The notes beneath the pieces were generated by a model. That model did no database searches and had not been told where the DNA came from. It saw only the letters and a list, made by a program, of their open reading frames with translations. Positions 1 to 8,646 of a stretch of DNA of 64,000 bases are shown here, one piece after another (the first letter of the stretch is position 1; each line of letters begins with the position of its first letter). Origin of the DNA: CALOCN01 sp942491735 (GTDB lineage Bacteria > Eisenbacteria > RBG-16-71-46 > JABDJR01). A program made the translations under genes and the position numbers. The stretch covers positions 1,116,001 through 1,180,000 of the forward strand of contig CALOCN010000001.1 of NCBI GenBank assembly GCA_942491735.1. Reading direction: 5' to 3'.

Positions 1-2449
1 GGTTCTTGATGGTGAACTTCTGCGGGGTCAGTCGCGCGTTCACTTCCTTCCACTCCAGCGGAGCGGAAACCGGCGCCCCGGGAAGCGGTCGCACGCAGTA
101 GGGCGACACCATGAGCTGCCCGTAGCGGTTCTGGAGAAAATCCAGATAGACCTTTCCCTTGCGTCGCGAGAACGCACGCGCCGTGGTCGCGATGTCCTTG
201 TGTCGCGACTCGATCACCTTGGCCAGGAGATTGGCCAGCATGCGGCACTGCTCGTAGGTCACCTGCGCTCCCAGGGGAATCAGCACGTGGAGCCCGGTGG
301 AGCCGCTCGTCTTGACATAGCTCGAAAGACCGATCTCGTCGCACAGGTCCCGGGTGGCCAGGGCAAGAATCCGCACGTGCTCGAAGGGTGCCCCCTTGGG
401 GTCCAGATCGATGAGACACCAATCCGGCTGTTGGATGGTGTCCACCCGACTCATCCACAGGTGCAGCGGGATGGCCGCCATGTTGGCGGTGTAGAGCAGT
501 GTCTCCTCGTCGTCGCACACCATGTACCGGATTTCCTTCTCGCTGCTCTCGCTGTACACGGTGACGGTGCGGATCCACGAGGGAAGGAAATCCGGCACGT
601 TCTTCTGATAGAAGCTCTTTCCCTCGATCCCATCCGGATATCGGGTCAGCACAAGGGGCCGATTGCGCAGGTACGGGAGCATGTAGGGCGCCACCGCGCG
701 GTAGTAGTCCACGAGGTCCCCCTTGCTGTACTTCTCCTGGGGCCAGAACACCTTCTTGAGGTTGGACAGGCGGACGATGCGCTCGGTGTGTACCGGCTCC
801 AGGCTTCCCGGCGGATCCTCACCCGTGTCTTCCTCCAGGGGAGTGGGCTCCTCGGGAACGGCCCCCTCGAGCGTGCACTCCAACGGTTCCTTGTCCTCGC
901 GTAGCCGCAGGAACGCGGGGTGGCGCAGATGGCCGTCCGGGGTGATCGTCTTGTACCGGACCTCGATCACCATCTCCGGTCGCACCCAGACATGATCCCT
1001 GCCGGTAGGCACCGAGGGCCCCTTGCAGGAGGGGCGCTTGACCGGATGTGCGTCCAGCGCCTCGCGCATGGCACCCAGTTCGGCGTCGCTGAATCCGGTT
1101 CCCACCCGTCCCACGTAGGTGAGCGTGCCGTCGAGGTAGGCTCCCAGGTGGAGCGCCCCGAACCCGGACCGGCTTCCCTTGGTCCGGGTATAGCCGCACA
1201 CCACGAAGTCGCCCACCTTGTCCGCCTTGATCTTGAGCCAGAAGTCGGAGCGCCCGCCCACATAGGGCGTGTCCGCCTTCTTGGCCATGATCCCCTCGAG
1301 TTGCATGGCCCGCACCTGGGCGTACATGGCCTCTCCCTGCTCGGGGATGTGGTCGGCGTAGCGCAAGGGGCCCGCCTTGGGGAGGATGCGTGGCAGGTGT
1401 GCCTTGCGCTTGAGCAGGGGGAGCGATCGCAGATCGTATCCCTCGAATCCCAGCAGGTCGAACACGAACAGGGTGGCCGGCAACTCCACCGTGGCCCGTT
1501 CGATATCACGGGTGCGGGTCAGCTTGGAGCGTTTCTGCAGGCGGCTGAAGCTGGGATGACCCGCTTCGTCCAGCACGGTCAGTTCGCCGTCGAGCACCAG
1601 GTTCCGATAGGGAAGCGCGCGGATGGCCCGGGCCAGATCGGGGAAGGTGTCGCAGAGATCGTGGCCGTTGCGGGATCGCAGCACCACCTGTCCCTCGGCA
1701 TCCCGCGCCGCGATCAGACGGTAGCCGTCGTACTTGAGTTCGTAGATCCACTTCCTGTCGGTGAACGGCTCGTCGCGGGTACGGGCCAGCATCAGCTCCA
1801 TTTTGAGCGGTTGCAGGACTCCCTTGGGGGTCTTGCTGCGCGCGAGCGACTGTTTGATCTCCCGGGTCCGCGTCTGGCCGTCCCGCATTTCCTCCAGGGT
1901 AAGACCGGAGAGGATGGACTCCTCGGAGTACGGGTTTTCCTCCAGGTTGACCCAGACGTCCTTCTTCTTCTTGAGGAGCCAGTCCTTGCCGTTGGGGTCC
2001 CGGCTGGTGCGCACCAGATACCATTCGCCCTGCAGTTTGTAGCCATGGAGGATGAAGTGCAGTTTGCCCTTGGGAAGGCTCTCGTCCGGGTTGTCGATGG
2101 GAACCCAAAGCCCCTTGTCCCACACGATGACCTCGCCCGCCCCGTAGTTTCCCTTGGGGATCACGCCCTCGAAGTCGGCGTACTCCACCGGGTGGTCCTC
2201 CACGTGGACGGCCATGCGGGAGTCGGTGGGGTTGGGGGAGGGTCCCCGCGGCACCGCCCAGGAGACCAGGGTGCCGCCCCATTCCAGCCGGAAGTCGTAG
2301 TGGAGGCGGGTCGCGGCGTGCTTCTGCACCACGAACATGCGGGGCCGATGGGAGGCCCCCCCCATGGGCTCGAGGGTGCCCTCGGCCGACCGCATTTCAC
2401 GGTAGCGCTTGAGTTTGTCGCTGGGCTTGGGAGTTTTCTTCGCCGGCAC
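1..2449 (-). CDS. ligD: ATP-dependent DNA ligase D, LigD (3' end cut by window start)
   Basis: Multifunctional end-joining enzyme that processes and seals double-strand breaks held by Ku. On the minus strand 816 residues are visible, and the C-terminus runs off the window. The domain order is phosphoesterase (about residues 25-160, with HAATRLHYDFRLEWGG and a VEDHPVEYADFEG stretch), then ligase (nucleotidyl-lysine motif KYDGYR, Lys239), then primase-polymerase (from about residue 555, with metal-binding D681-L-D683 in LIDLDPKG). This PE-LIG-POL order is the one seen in Pseudomonas-type LigD. The frame was checked at the start, at Lys239, at the DxD and at the window edge, and stays the same throughout. 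The start is taken as GTG at 2449 (V-P-A-K-K-T). No strong ribosome binding site is visible, and a TTG at 2479 in the same frame is possible. It is divergent from ku, 108 nt apart. Confidence 0.93.
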   Translation of the reverse strand, partial: MPAKKTPKPSDKLKRYREMRSAEGTLEPMGGASHRPRMFVVQKHAATRLHYDFRLEWGGTLVSWAVPRGPSPNPTDSRMAVHVEDHPVEYADFEGVIPKGNYGAGEVIVWDKGLWVPIDNPDESLPKGKLHFILHGYKLQGEWYLVRTSRDPNGKDWLLKKKKDVWVNLEENPYSEESILSGLTLEEMRDGQTRTREIKQSLARSKTPKGVLQPLKMELMLARTRDEPFTDRKWIYELKYDGYRLIAARDAEGQVVLRSRNGHDLCDTFPDLARAIRALPYRNLVLDGELTVLDEAGHPSFSRLQKRSKLTRTRDIERATVELPATLFVFDLLGFEGYDLRSLPLLKRKAHLPRILPKAGPLRYADHIPEQGEAMYAQVRAMQLEGIMAKKADTPYVGGRSDFWLKIKADKVGDFVVCGYTRTKGSRSGFGALHLGAYLDGTLTYVGRVGTGFSDAELGAMREALDAHPVKRPSCKGPSVPTGRDHVWVRPEMVIEVRYKTITPDGHLRHPAFLRLREDKEPLECTLEGAVPEEPTPLEEDTGEDPPGSLEPVHTERIVRLSNLKKVFWPQEKYSKGDLVDYYRAVAPYMLPYLRNRPLVLTRYPDGIEGKSFYQKNVPDFLPSWIRTVTVYSESSEKEIRYMVCDDEETLLYTANMAAIPLHLWMSRVDTIQQPDWCLIDLDPKGAPFEHVRILALATRDLCDEIGLSSYVKTSGSTGLHVLIPLGAQVTYEQCRMLANLLAKVIESRHKDIATTARAFSRRKGKVYLDFLQNRYGQLMVSPYCVRPLPGAPVSAPLEWKEVNARLTPQKFTIKN

Positions 2450-2544
2450 GGGGCCTCGGTGGGTGGGGACAAGGTTCAATCGATTCCAGGGTAACGGATT
2501 GCGGCGACACTGCACAAATGTAGGGCGGTGCCGGTGGCGCCCGA

Positions 2545-2550
2545 TATAAT
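2545..2550 (+). promoter_or_regulatory. Perfect TATAAT -10 box just upstream of ku; probable leaderless start
   Basis: An exact TATAAT lies 7 nt before the ku ATG at 2558, so the expected transcription start falls on or next to the A of the start codon. No Shine-Dalgarno sequence precedes either candidate ATG (2558 or 2573). No convincing -35 is seen at the normal spacing. A leaderless ku mRNA is an inference. Confidence 0.5.
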
Positions 2551-2557
2551 ACGACGC

Positions 2558-3442
2558 ATGGCTGCACGACCCATGGCTTCCGCCACCATCGCATTCGGAC
2601 TGGTCTCCATCCCGGTCAAGCTCTTCACCTCCACCGAGTCCAGCGAGAGCATCTCCTTTCGCCAGCTCCACGAGAAGTGCAAGAGCCCGCTCAAGCGCCC
2701 CTACTGGTGCCCCAAGGACCAGGCCATGGTGCAGCGCGAGGAGATCGTCAAGGGCTACGAGTACGCCAAGGATCAGTACGTCCTCATGACGGACGAGGAG
2801 ATCAAGAGCGTCGAGCAGGCGGTGACCAAGGCGATCGACATCAACGAGTTCGTTCCGCTCAAGGACGTCGACCCGGTGTTCTTCGACAAGGCCTACTACC
2901 TGGGTCCGGACAGGGGGGGCGAGCGATCCTACAAGCTGCTCTCCACCGCGCTGGAACAGGCCGGGCTGGCCGGGGTGGCCAAGTACGCCGCGCGGGGCAA
3001 GGAGTATCTGGTCTGCGTGCGCCCCTTCGAGGGCGGCCTGGTCATGCAGCAGATGCACTACGCCAACGAGGTGCGTCCGTTCGCCGACATTCCGTTGGAC
3101 GATTCGGTCACGGTCAAGGACAGCGAGTTGAAGCTGGCGTTGCAGTTGATCGAGCAGACGGCATCCGAAGCCTTCGAGCCGGCCAAGTACGAGAACCTGG
3201 TGACCTCCCGCATGAAGGAGATCATCGAGACCAAGATCGAGGGCGAAGAGATCACCGTGGCTCCGGGCGAAGCGCCCCAGGCCCAGGTGGTGGATCTCAT
3301 GGAGGCCCTCAAGGCCAGTCTGGCCGGCGACGGGGCCGCTACCAAGACGGCGAAGAAGAAGACCACCAAAGCGCGCAAGCCGGCCAAAGCCTCGCCGCGT
3401 ACCGCGAAGAAGCCGGCGGCGAAGAAGCGCAAGGCGGGTTAG
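2558..3442 (+). CDS. ku: Ku protein, NHEJ DNA end-binding
   Basis: Prokaryotic Ku homodimer that threads onto DNA ends and recruits LigD. The protein has 294 residues. The start MAARPMASATIAFGLVSIPV matches the typical opening of bacterial Ku, so I chose ATG 2558 over a GTG at 2528. The core Ku beta-barrel fills about residues 10-250. A Lys/Ala-rich basic tail (TKTAKKKTTKARKPAK and onward) follows. Such tails are known in bacterial Ku and are associated with DNA binding and LigD contact. It is divergent from ligD, and together they form a complete NHEJ module. The upstream TATAAT with no leader suggests a leaderless message. Confidence 0.96.
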   Translation: MAARPMASATIAFGLVSIPVKLFTSTESSESISFRQLHEKCKSPLKRPYWCPKDQAMVQREEIVKGYEYAKDQYVLMTDEEIKSVEQAVTKAIDINEFVPLKDVDPVFFDKAYYLGPDRGGERSYKLLSTALEQAGLAGVAKYAARGKEYLVCVRPFEGGLVMQQMHYANEVRPFADIPLDDSVTVKDSELKLALQLIEQTASEAFEPAKYENLVTSRMKEIIETKIEGEEITVAPGEAPQAQVVDLMEALKASLAGDGAATKTAKKKTTKARKPAKASPRTAKKPAAKKRKAG

Positions 3443-3483
3443 ACAGCGCCCTGCCAGGGTGGGGCGCAACGGAGGTGTCTCAA

Positions 3484-4227
3484 TTGAAACGCGTCCCGGC
3501 CCAACTCTTCCTGCTTCTCCCGCTCTTCCTTTCGGTGGTTGCATCCGGGCCATCCCAGGCCGATACCCAACCCGACGCCAGGGTCGCGTTGCACGTGGTC
3601 AGCGCCCTCCAGTGCGATCTCAACCCCGCGGGCCGCTGCGGCGCCTGTCGCCCCGACAACCAGGGGATTCCCTGTTCCGACTACAACCTCCAGTGGCCAC
3701 TGTTCAGCGGGGCCCGCGTCTACCTCGTCGTTGCCCAGGCCGACCCCACTGCCGGCGTCGCCGGTCTCTCCTGTGGGATCGACTACAGCGCTCCCTATGG
3801 CGACGTGGATGTCTTTGGCTGGACTCTGTGTGCCGATCTTGAGTTCGCCAACAGCGGGCCCAATGGAACCTGGCCTCAGGCCGGCAGTGGGAACCGCATC
3901 ACCTGGGACTTTCTCGACAACTGCCAGCGGGGGCTGGTCGGCGCCGACGGCGTTCACGCGGTGGCCGGCTGTTTCTACGTGTACGCCTACGCGCCCGGTA
4001 TGCTCCAGGTCACGACCAACAACAACCTGGTGACACCGCCCGAGCTCGCGGTGGCCGATTGCAGCCAACAGGTCTGCGCCACGTACCTGCCGCCGGAACG
4101 CGCCGGCTCGGTGAGCTTCGGCGACACCTTCGCACCCGGTTGCAATCCCTGCCTCGCCCCGTGCGCCACCGCGGTGCCCGTCGAACGCCACACCTGGGGG
4201 CGTCTCAAGCAAGGGTTCGCGAACTAG
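3484..4227 (+). CDS. Secreted Cys-rich protein with C-terminal WGxIK-type tail
   Basis: A 247-residue exported protein of unknown function. The start is TTG 3484, placed by GGAGG at 3471-3475. A signal peptide (KR then LFLLLPLFLSVVA) is followed by a Cys-rich domain with YLVVAQAD, a G-L-S-C-G turn, WTLCADLEF, NRITWDF, NCQ and VHAVAGCFYVYAY. The same landmarks recur in the proteins at 15448 and, more distantly, 16583 and 56167. The last residues are PVERHTWGRLKQGFAN, one of eight copies of the WGxI/LK tail in this window. It lies 41 nt after ku on the same strand but has no evident functional link to it. A much longer frame beginning inside ku is open but has no start signal. Confidence 0.8.
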   Translation: MKRVPAQLFLLLPLFLSVVASGPSQADTQPDARVALHVVSALQCDLNPAGRCGACRPDNQGIPCSDYNLQWPLFSGARVYLVVAQADPTAGVAGLSCGIDYSAPYGDVDVFGWTLCADLEFANSGPNGTWPQAGSGNRITWDFLDNCQRGLVGADGVHAVAGCFYVYAYAPGMLQVTTNNNLVTPPELAVADCSQQVCATYLPPERAGSVSFGDTFAPGCNPCLAPCATAVPVERHTWGRLKQGFAN

Positions 4228-4275
4228 CTAGCCGCGCCGTCGCCCTGTTTTTTCTCCTTCATCGCACGGCGGATC

Positions 4276-4304
4276 TTGACGTTTCGGGACACTAACCGTA
4301 TGAT
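4276..4304 (+). promoter_or_regulatory. Sigma70-like promoter for the HNH gene
   Basis: TTGACG (4276-4281) and TATGAT (4299-4304) are separated by exactly 17 bp. Each hexamer matches the consensus at five of six positions. The predicted start is near 4311, giving a leader of about 64 nt to the GTG at 4375. This is the best promoter in the window. Confidence 0.7.
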
Positions 4305-4374
4305 TAGCTTTACGGGCAGAGGGAGCTCGTAATCAGCTGTCCCAGTTGATGTTCCGTTGTGGGGAGGTGATCCC

Positions 4375-6675
4375 GTGTCGCTGGCAACAGACAAAGGCCG
4401 GATGACCCAGTCACGTTCGCAGCCCCGGTGCGTGGGGGACCCGCGATGGGAGCGATCGGTTCGCAGGTCCCGATCCCGCGAACAACGTCGGCACCGCAAG
4501 GCGTTGGATACCGCCGGCCATGTACTGGAGATGCTTCACCGGCTCAAGAACCTGCGCCCCGAACTCCGCCGCGCCCAGGCCGCCATCGTGGCGCGGCTGC
4601 ACGCATCCCGTCGTTATCAGGATCTTGGCTTCGTTCGTTTCTCCGATGTCTGCGTGGAAGCACTCGGTATCGATGGTCGCACCGGGCGACGGCGCGTAGC
4701 CCTGCACGAGTTGCTGGACCGGATCCCGGCCCTGGAGCAGGAGTTCCTCGCCGGTCGAATCGGAGCCAGTCATGCCCTGGAGCTGTTGCCGGTGGTGGAC
4801 GCGGACAACGCGCGCATGTGGGTCGGCATGGCCCAGGAACTCTCGGTCGCGGCGTTGCGACGTCGAGTCCGGGAGGTGCGCGCGGCGCAGGCCGCGCGGG
4901 AGGCGGACGGGGAAGCAAACGGGGTTGGGGATCCGGCGCTTGGCGGTCCCAGTGACCCGGACGAGACCGAACGGGAGTGTCTCACCTTCCTCGCGCCGCA
5001 GATTGCCGCCCTTTCCATCGAGCACGGTCTGGACGCCGCTCGCAGCACGCTGGGCTGGGAAGCGCCCCGGGGGGACTCTTTCGAAGCGGTGCTCGCCGAG
5101 GCGGACGCCGCCCTGGGCGGGTCGGCGGACTTGCCGGATCCCTTGCCCCACCCGGACGAGTCCGGGACCGACTTGGCCGCGCGGTCCGCGGCGCGATTCC
5201 AGCCGGCCGGTCGCATTCAATGGGCCGGGTGGCGATGGCCCGAGTGGCAGCCGGCCACACGGTCGTTGGGACTGCGTCATCGGGATAAGTCTCACCCGTC
5301 CGCGGTTCATTCCGGCGCGGGTCCAGGTTCCAGCGGAGAGGGTTCACGCTCCATCAGAAACCTGGACTCCTGGGAGCGGGAAGCTGGGGAATCGCTCGTT
5401 CCGGTCGAGGACAGTCGCATCAAGGCCGCGCGTCGGGTTCTCACGACGGGTCGCCGACAGCTGCGTGACCTGGACCGCCGCGCCATGATCACCGGGGACC
5501 TCACCTCCGTCTCGGCCTGGGACCTCGTGCGCCTCTACCGGGAACTGGAAGCCATGGAACGGCCCCTCCGGCTCCTGCAGGCGCGGTTGTTCTACCACGC
5601 GATCCAGTTGGGCGTCGCGACGTGGAGTTGCTACGCGGACGTGGACATGTTGGCCTCCAAGCTCCTGGGCGCCGGCCCGCGGACCGCGGACGCGCTCTAC
5701 CACGTGGGCTGCTGCGCACAGTGGGAGCCTCGGTACGGGGAGGCCTACCTGCGGGGAGACGTCGATCTGGTCCAGCTCATGCAGCTGTCCCATGTCTCCG
5801 GTGATGGCCGCGCCTGGCTCAAGCGAGCCCGGGCCGTAACCCGCAGGCAGCTCGCCTGGGAGATGGGCTTTCTTCGGCGCCTGGACCGGTTTGACGCCGG
5901 TATAGCGCGGTCCGGCGAGGGCGTGTTGGACGCACCGGCCGTGGAAGCCGGTCTTCGGCGGGGCCTCTACGAATTGGGCTGGGATCCGCCGGGGCTGGAC
6001 CGTGAGCTGGCGGACCGCGGTCTCACCCCCGTCACGGACACCCCTCATGACGAGTTGCCGCGGGACCCGGCGGTGAACCCGCTCGTTCGCGCTCGCCTCA
6101 CTGTCCTTCTCGACCTGCTGGTACTGGGTCGCTGCGAGTACACGACCCAGGACTCACGCTGGGAGACACGGAAAACGTTGTCCACTCCCGGGCGCCATGT
6201 CCGGGTCACCCTCTTCCTGCGTTCGGAGGTGGCCGCTCACTGGCGGCGATTGGCCGGCGAGGTGCGCCGCCGCTGCGGAGCGCTTCCGGACTGGGCCGTC
6301 GCCCTGCTCTTGACCCGGGAAGCCGTGGACACGTGGGCCCTCCAGGATCCGGCCCGGATTCCCACCGAGCGAGCGATCCTGGAGCGGGACGGTTATCGTT
6401 GCCAGGCCCCCGGTTGCTCATCCCGTCGCAACCTCGAAGTGCATCACATCGTCTACCGGTCCCAACAGGGGACGGACGACCCGTGGAACCTCGTCACCCT
6501 TTGCCACGCCCATCATCATCATGCGGTGCACAAGGGGACCCTTCGCATTCGGGGACGGGCCCCGCATTGTCTGCAATGGTCCTTCGGCGCGCCCCTCGGA
6601 CCGGTTCGCATCTATCAGGGGGACCGTATCCTCGGCGACTTCCCGCCGCCCATCCCCGCGGATCGTGCGGCATAG
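4375..6675 (+). CDS. HNH endonuclease domain protein
   Basis: A 766-residue protein with an HNH nuclease fold at its C-terminus. Cys676 and Cys681 (CQAPGC) form a zinc knuckle, followed by the EVHHIV pair (His690-His691), the DPWNLVTLC segment and an H-rich end. The N-terminal two thirds are helical and Arg-rich, with a segment around VEALGIDGRTGRRR, and I recognise no named domain there. The start is GTG 4375, because GGAGGTGATC (4363-4372) matches the 16S anti-Shine-Dalgarno end and lies 7 nt upstream. That site overlaps an earlier in-frame TTG at 4357 and rules it out. Proteins of this layout often occur as multicopy genomic families. Whether it is a homing-type or defence nuclease cannot be told from sequence alone. 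Confidence 0.8.
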   Translation: MSLATDKGRMTQSRSQPRCVGDPRWERSVRRSRSREQRRHRKALDTAGHVLEMLHRLKNLRPELRRAQAAIVARLHASRRYQDLGFVRFSDVCVEALGIDGRTGRRRVALHELLDRIPALEQEFLAGRIGASHALELLPVVDADNARMWVGMAQELSVAALRRRVREVRAAQAAREADGEANGVGDPALGGPSDPDETERECLTFLAPQIAALSIEHGLDAARSTLGWEAPRGDSFEAVLAEADAALGGSADLPDPLPHPDESGTDLAARSAARFQPAGRIQWAGWRWPEWQPATRSLGLRHRDKSHPSAVHSGAGPGSSGEGSRSIRNLDSWEREAGESLVPVEDSRIKAARRVLTTGRRQLRDLDRRAMITGDLTSVSAWDLVRLYRELEAMERPLRLLQARLFYHAIQLGVATWSCYADVDMLASKLLGAGPRTADALYHVGCCAQWEPRYGEAYLRGDVDLVQLMQLSHVSGDGRAWLKRARAVTRRQLAWEMGFLRRLDRFDAGIARSGEGVLDAPAVEAGLRRGLYELGWDPPGLDRELADRGLTPVTDTPHDELPRDPAVNPLVRARLTVLLDLLVLGRCEYTTQDSRWETRKTLSTPGRHVRVTLFLRSEVAAHWRRLAGEVRRRCGALPDWAVALLLTREAVDTWALQDPARIPTERAILERDGYRCQAPGCSSRRNLEVHHIVYRSQQGTDDPWNLVTLCHAHHHHAVHKGTLRIRGRAPHCLQWSFGAPLGPVRIYQGDRILGDFPPPIPADRAA

Positions 6676-6696
6676 CGCCTCGTCCACCCGGCTCAC

Positions 6697-6730
6697 GTCA
6701 CTGTGACAGCAGCCGACTTTCCGTTAAAGT
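6697..6730 (+). promoter_or_regulatory. Possible promoter with overlapping palindrome
   Basis: GTGACA (6703-6708) and TAAAGT (6725-6730) are 16 bp apart upstream of the porin-like gene. An 11-bp palindrome, GTCAC-T-GTGAC (6697-6707), overlaps the -35 element and could be an operator. The match is moderate, and the regulatory role is inferred. Confidence 0.35.
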
Positions 6731-6757
6731 CCCCAGGCTCTTAACCTGGAGATTCAT

Positions 6758-7579
6758 ATGCGACGTGTAAGTGCCTCGATCGTAACGGTGTTCGCCGGGT
6801 GCTTCCTGGCATGCCTCCTGGGCGCCCCGGCCTCCGCCGCGGAACCCGCCGCCAAGCCCGCGGGAGCGGACGCCGCCACGTTGGCCAAGGCCAACAACCC
6901 CCTCGCCGACATGAACGCCCTCAACCTGCAGAACTACTTTGCCCCGACTCTCAACGGGGTCGCCGATGCAACCACCAACACCCTGAACCTCCGTGGCATC
7001 ATGGTGGCGGGACGTCACATTGTCCGGGCCACCCTACCCGTATCCACGGTGCCTACGGGTCCCTCGACCACCGCGTCCGGTCTCGGAGACTTCAATATCT
7101 TTGACGCGATTGTCGTCACCGGAAAGGACGCATCGACGACCCTTGGCCTCGGCCCCATGCTGGTGGCTCCCACCGCCACGGACGATGCCCTGGGAACTCC
7201 CGACACCTGGCAGGCGGGCTTGGCCCTGGTTGCCGTGAAGCCCCTGGCGGGGGGAAGCCTCGTGGGCGGGCTGCTCACCTGGCAGACCGACTTCGCCGGC
7301 GGGGACAAGCGGGTGGACACCAGCCTCATGACGGCCCAGGTGTTCCTCACCCTCTCCATGGGCGGCGGTTGGTACCTGCGCTCCTCCCCGCTCTCGGTCT
7401 TCGACCTCGAGAACGAGGTCTACTTCGTTCCGATCGGTCTGGGTGCAGGCAAGGTGCTCCCCATGGGCGGCACCGTGGTCAATGCCTTCGTGGAGCCCCA
7501 GGTGACCGTGTACCACCACGGCGAGGGAAGCCCCGCCCTACAGGTGTTCGCCGGCCTCAACTTCCAGTTTTCCAAGTAG
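6758..7579 (+). CDS. Exported porin-like beta-barrel protein
   Basis: A 273-residue protein with a clear signal peptide ending in ASAAEP. After a short Ala/Pro linker the chain alternates short beta segments and turns (RGIMVAGRHIVRATLPV, LGLGPMLVAPTATDD, AGLALVAVKPLAGG) and ends in an aromatic strand, LQVFAGLNFQFSK. That pattern is typical of outer-membrane barrels and resembles the transporter group sometimes labelled neuromedin-U or MetA-pathway type. The start ATG 6758 has GGAG upstream. It stands alone between the HNH gene and the MerR-TPR gene. The substrate is unknown. Confidence 0.65.
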   Translation: MRRVSASIVTVFAGCFLACLLGAPASAAEPAAKPAGADAATLAKANNPLADMNALNLQNYFAPTLNGVADATTNTLNLRGIMVAGRHIVRATLPVSTVPTGPSTTASGLGDFNIFDAIVVTGKDASTTLGLGPMLVAPTATDDALGTPDTWQAGLALVAVKPLAGGSLVGGLLTWQTDFAGGDKRVDTSLMTAQVFLTLSMGGGWYLRSSPLSVFDLENEVYFVPIGLGAGKVLPMGGTVVNAFVEPQVTVYHHGEGSPALQVFAGLNFQFSK

Positions 7580-7651
7580 CCCGATCCCGATACCTTCCCC
7601 CCCTTTTCCTTCCAGCCGGGCAGGCGTATGGTCGGTCCCGGAGGGATGACC

Positions 7652-8527
7652 ATGTCGCAAGGCACGCCCGCGCCGTTTCCCAGCGGGTACACCATCATGC
7701 AGGCCGCGCGCCTGTTGGACCTGCCTGTCTCGCGGATTCGCGAGTTCATCGAGGCAGGGTTCGTCACCCCGCGTCGCGGGCTGGATGATGAACTGCGCTT
7801 CTCCTTCCAGGACCTCGTGCTGCTGCGCACCGCCCGGGAACTCTCGGCCAGCCTGACCCCGCGCAAGGTCAAGGACGCGTTGCATCGGCTGCGGGAGCAG
7901 CTCCCCCAGGGGCGCCAACTTTCCGCCCTGACCATCCAGGCCAGCGGCGAGGACGTGGTGGCCCACGACAACGGCGACACCTGGCATCCGGAGTCCGGGC
8001 AGACACTCCTCGCCTTCGATGTATCGAGCCTCGCCGCCGAAGTGGCGCCTTTGGTCCGGGCCGCCGCGGACCAGGCACGCAGCGGCGACACCCAGGCGGA
8101 TCCGGACGACTGGTATGAGCTGGCCTGCGACCTGGAGACCCACGACCCCTCCGAGGCCCGCGATGCCTACCGACGCTGTCTGGAAATGGACCCGCGCCAT
8201 CCCGACGCCCACGTGAACCTGGGCCGGCTCCTGCACGAGGAGGGGCTGCTCGAGGCTGCGCGGGAGCACTACCGGCTGGCCCTCGAGGGGCGACCCACCG
8301 ATGCCACCGCCGCATTCAACCTGGGCGTGTGCCTTCAGGATCAGGGCCGCTCGCAGGAGGCAATTCGGGCATATCTTGTTGCCCTGGAAAGAGATCCGGA
8401 GTATGCCGACGCCCACTTCAATCTGGCCCAACTCTACGATGGAGTCGGCAAGCCGGTGCGGGCCCAGCGTCACATGCTGGACTACGAGTCCCTGACCCAT
8501 AGCGTGGAGCGTCCCGAAAAGGGCTGA
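7652..8527 (+). CDS. MerR-type HTH protein with C-terminal TPR repeats
   Basis: A 291-residue soluble protein. Residues about 12-75 form a MerR-like winged helix (YTIMQAARLLDLPVSRIREF, then a wing, LRFSFQDLVLLRTARELSA). The usual MerR dimer helix and effector domain are missing. Instead, residues about 150-280 hold at least three TPR units (WYELACDLETHDPSEARDAY, HVNLGRLLHEEG, AFNLGVCLQDQGRSQEAI). This suggests a DNA-binding module with a protein-interaction module. I chose ATG 7652 because GGAGGG at 7640-7645 is 6 nt upstream and overlaps or touches the earlier ATGs at 7628 and 7646. Confidence 0.75.
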   Translation: MSQGTPAPFPSGYTIMQAARLLDLPVSRIREFIEAGFVTPRRGLDDELRFSFQDLVLLRTARELSASLTPRKVKDALHRLREQLPQGRQLSALTIQASGEDVVAHDNGDTWHPESGQTLLAFDVSSLAAEVAPLVRAAADQARSGDTQADPDDWYELACDLETHDPSEARDAYRRCLEMDPRHPDAHVNLGRLLHEEGLLEAAREHYRLALEGRPTDATAAFNLGVCLQDQGRSQEAIRAYLVALERDPEYADAHFNLAQLYDGVGKPVRAQRHMLDYESLTHSVERPEKG

Positions 8528-8646
8528 TCCCTCTCTCGCACTCGGGGTATTCTTCGCGTCACCCCTCCCCTCGGGCGACTCGGCCGACAATCCCACAGAC
8601 CCCCTTGCCCCGTTTCCGGGGGCCAACCGACTCCAAGGAGCCGCCC

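Noticed and set aside
920..2494. Plus-strand open frame of 524 codons
   Set aside because: Antisense of ligD, whose minus-strand frame carries all ligase and polymerase motifs.
2677..4227. A 516-codon frame joining the interior of ku to the tagged protein
   Set aside because: The first 270 codons are an out-of-frame reading of ku. The real gene begins at TTG 3484 after GGAGG, with a signal peptide.
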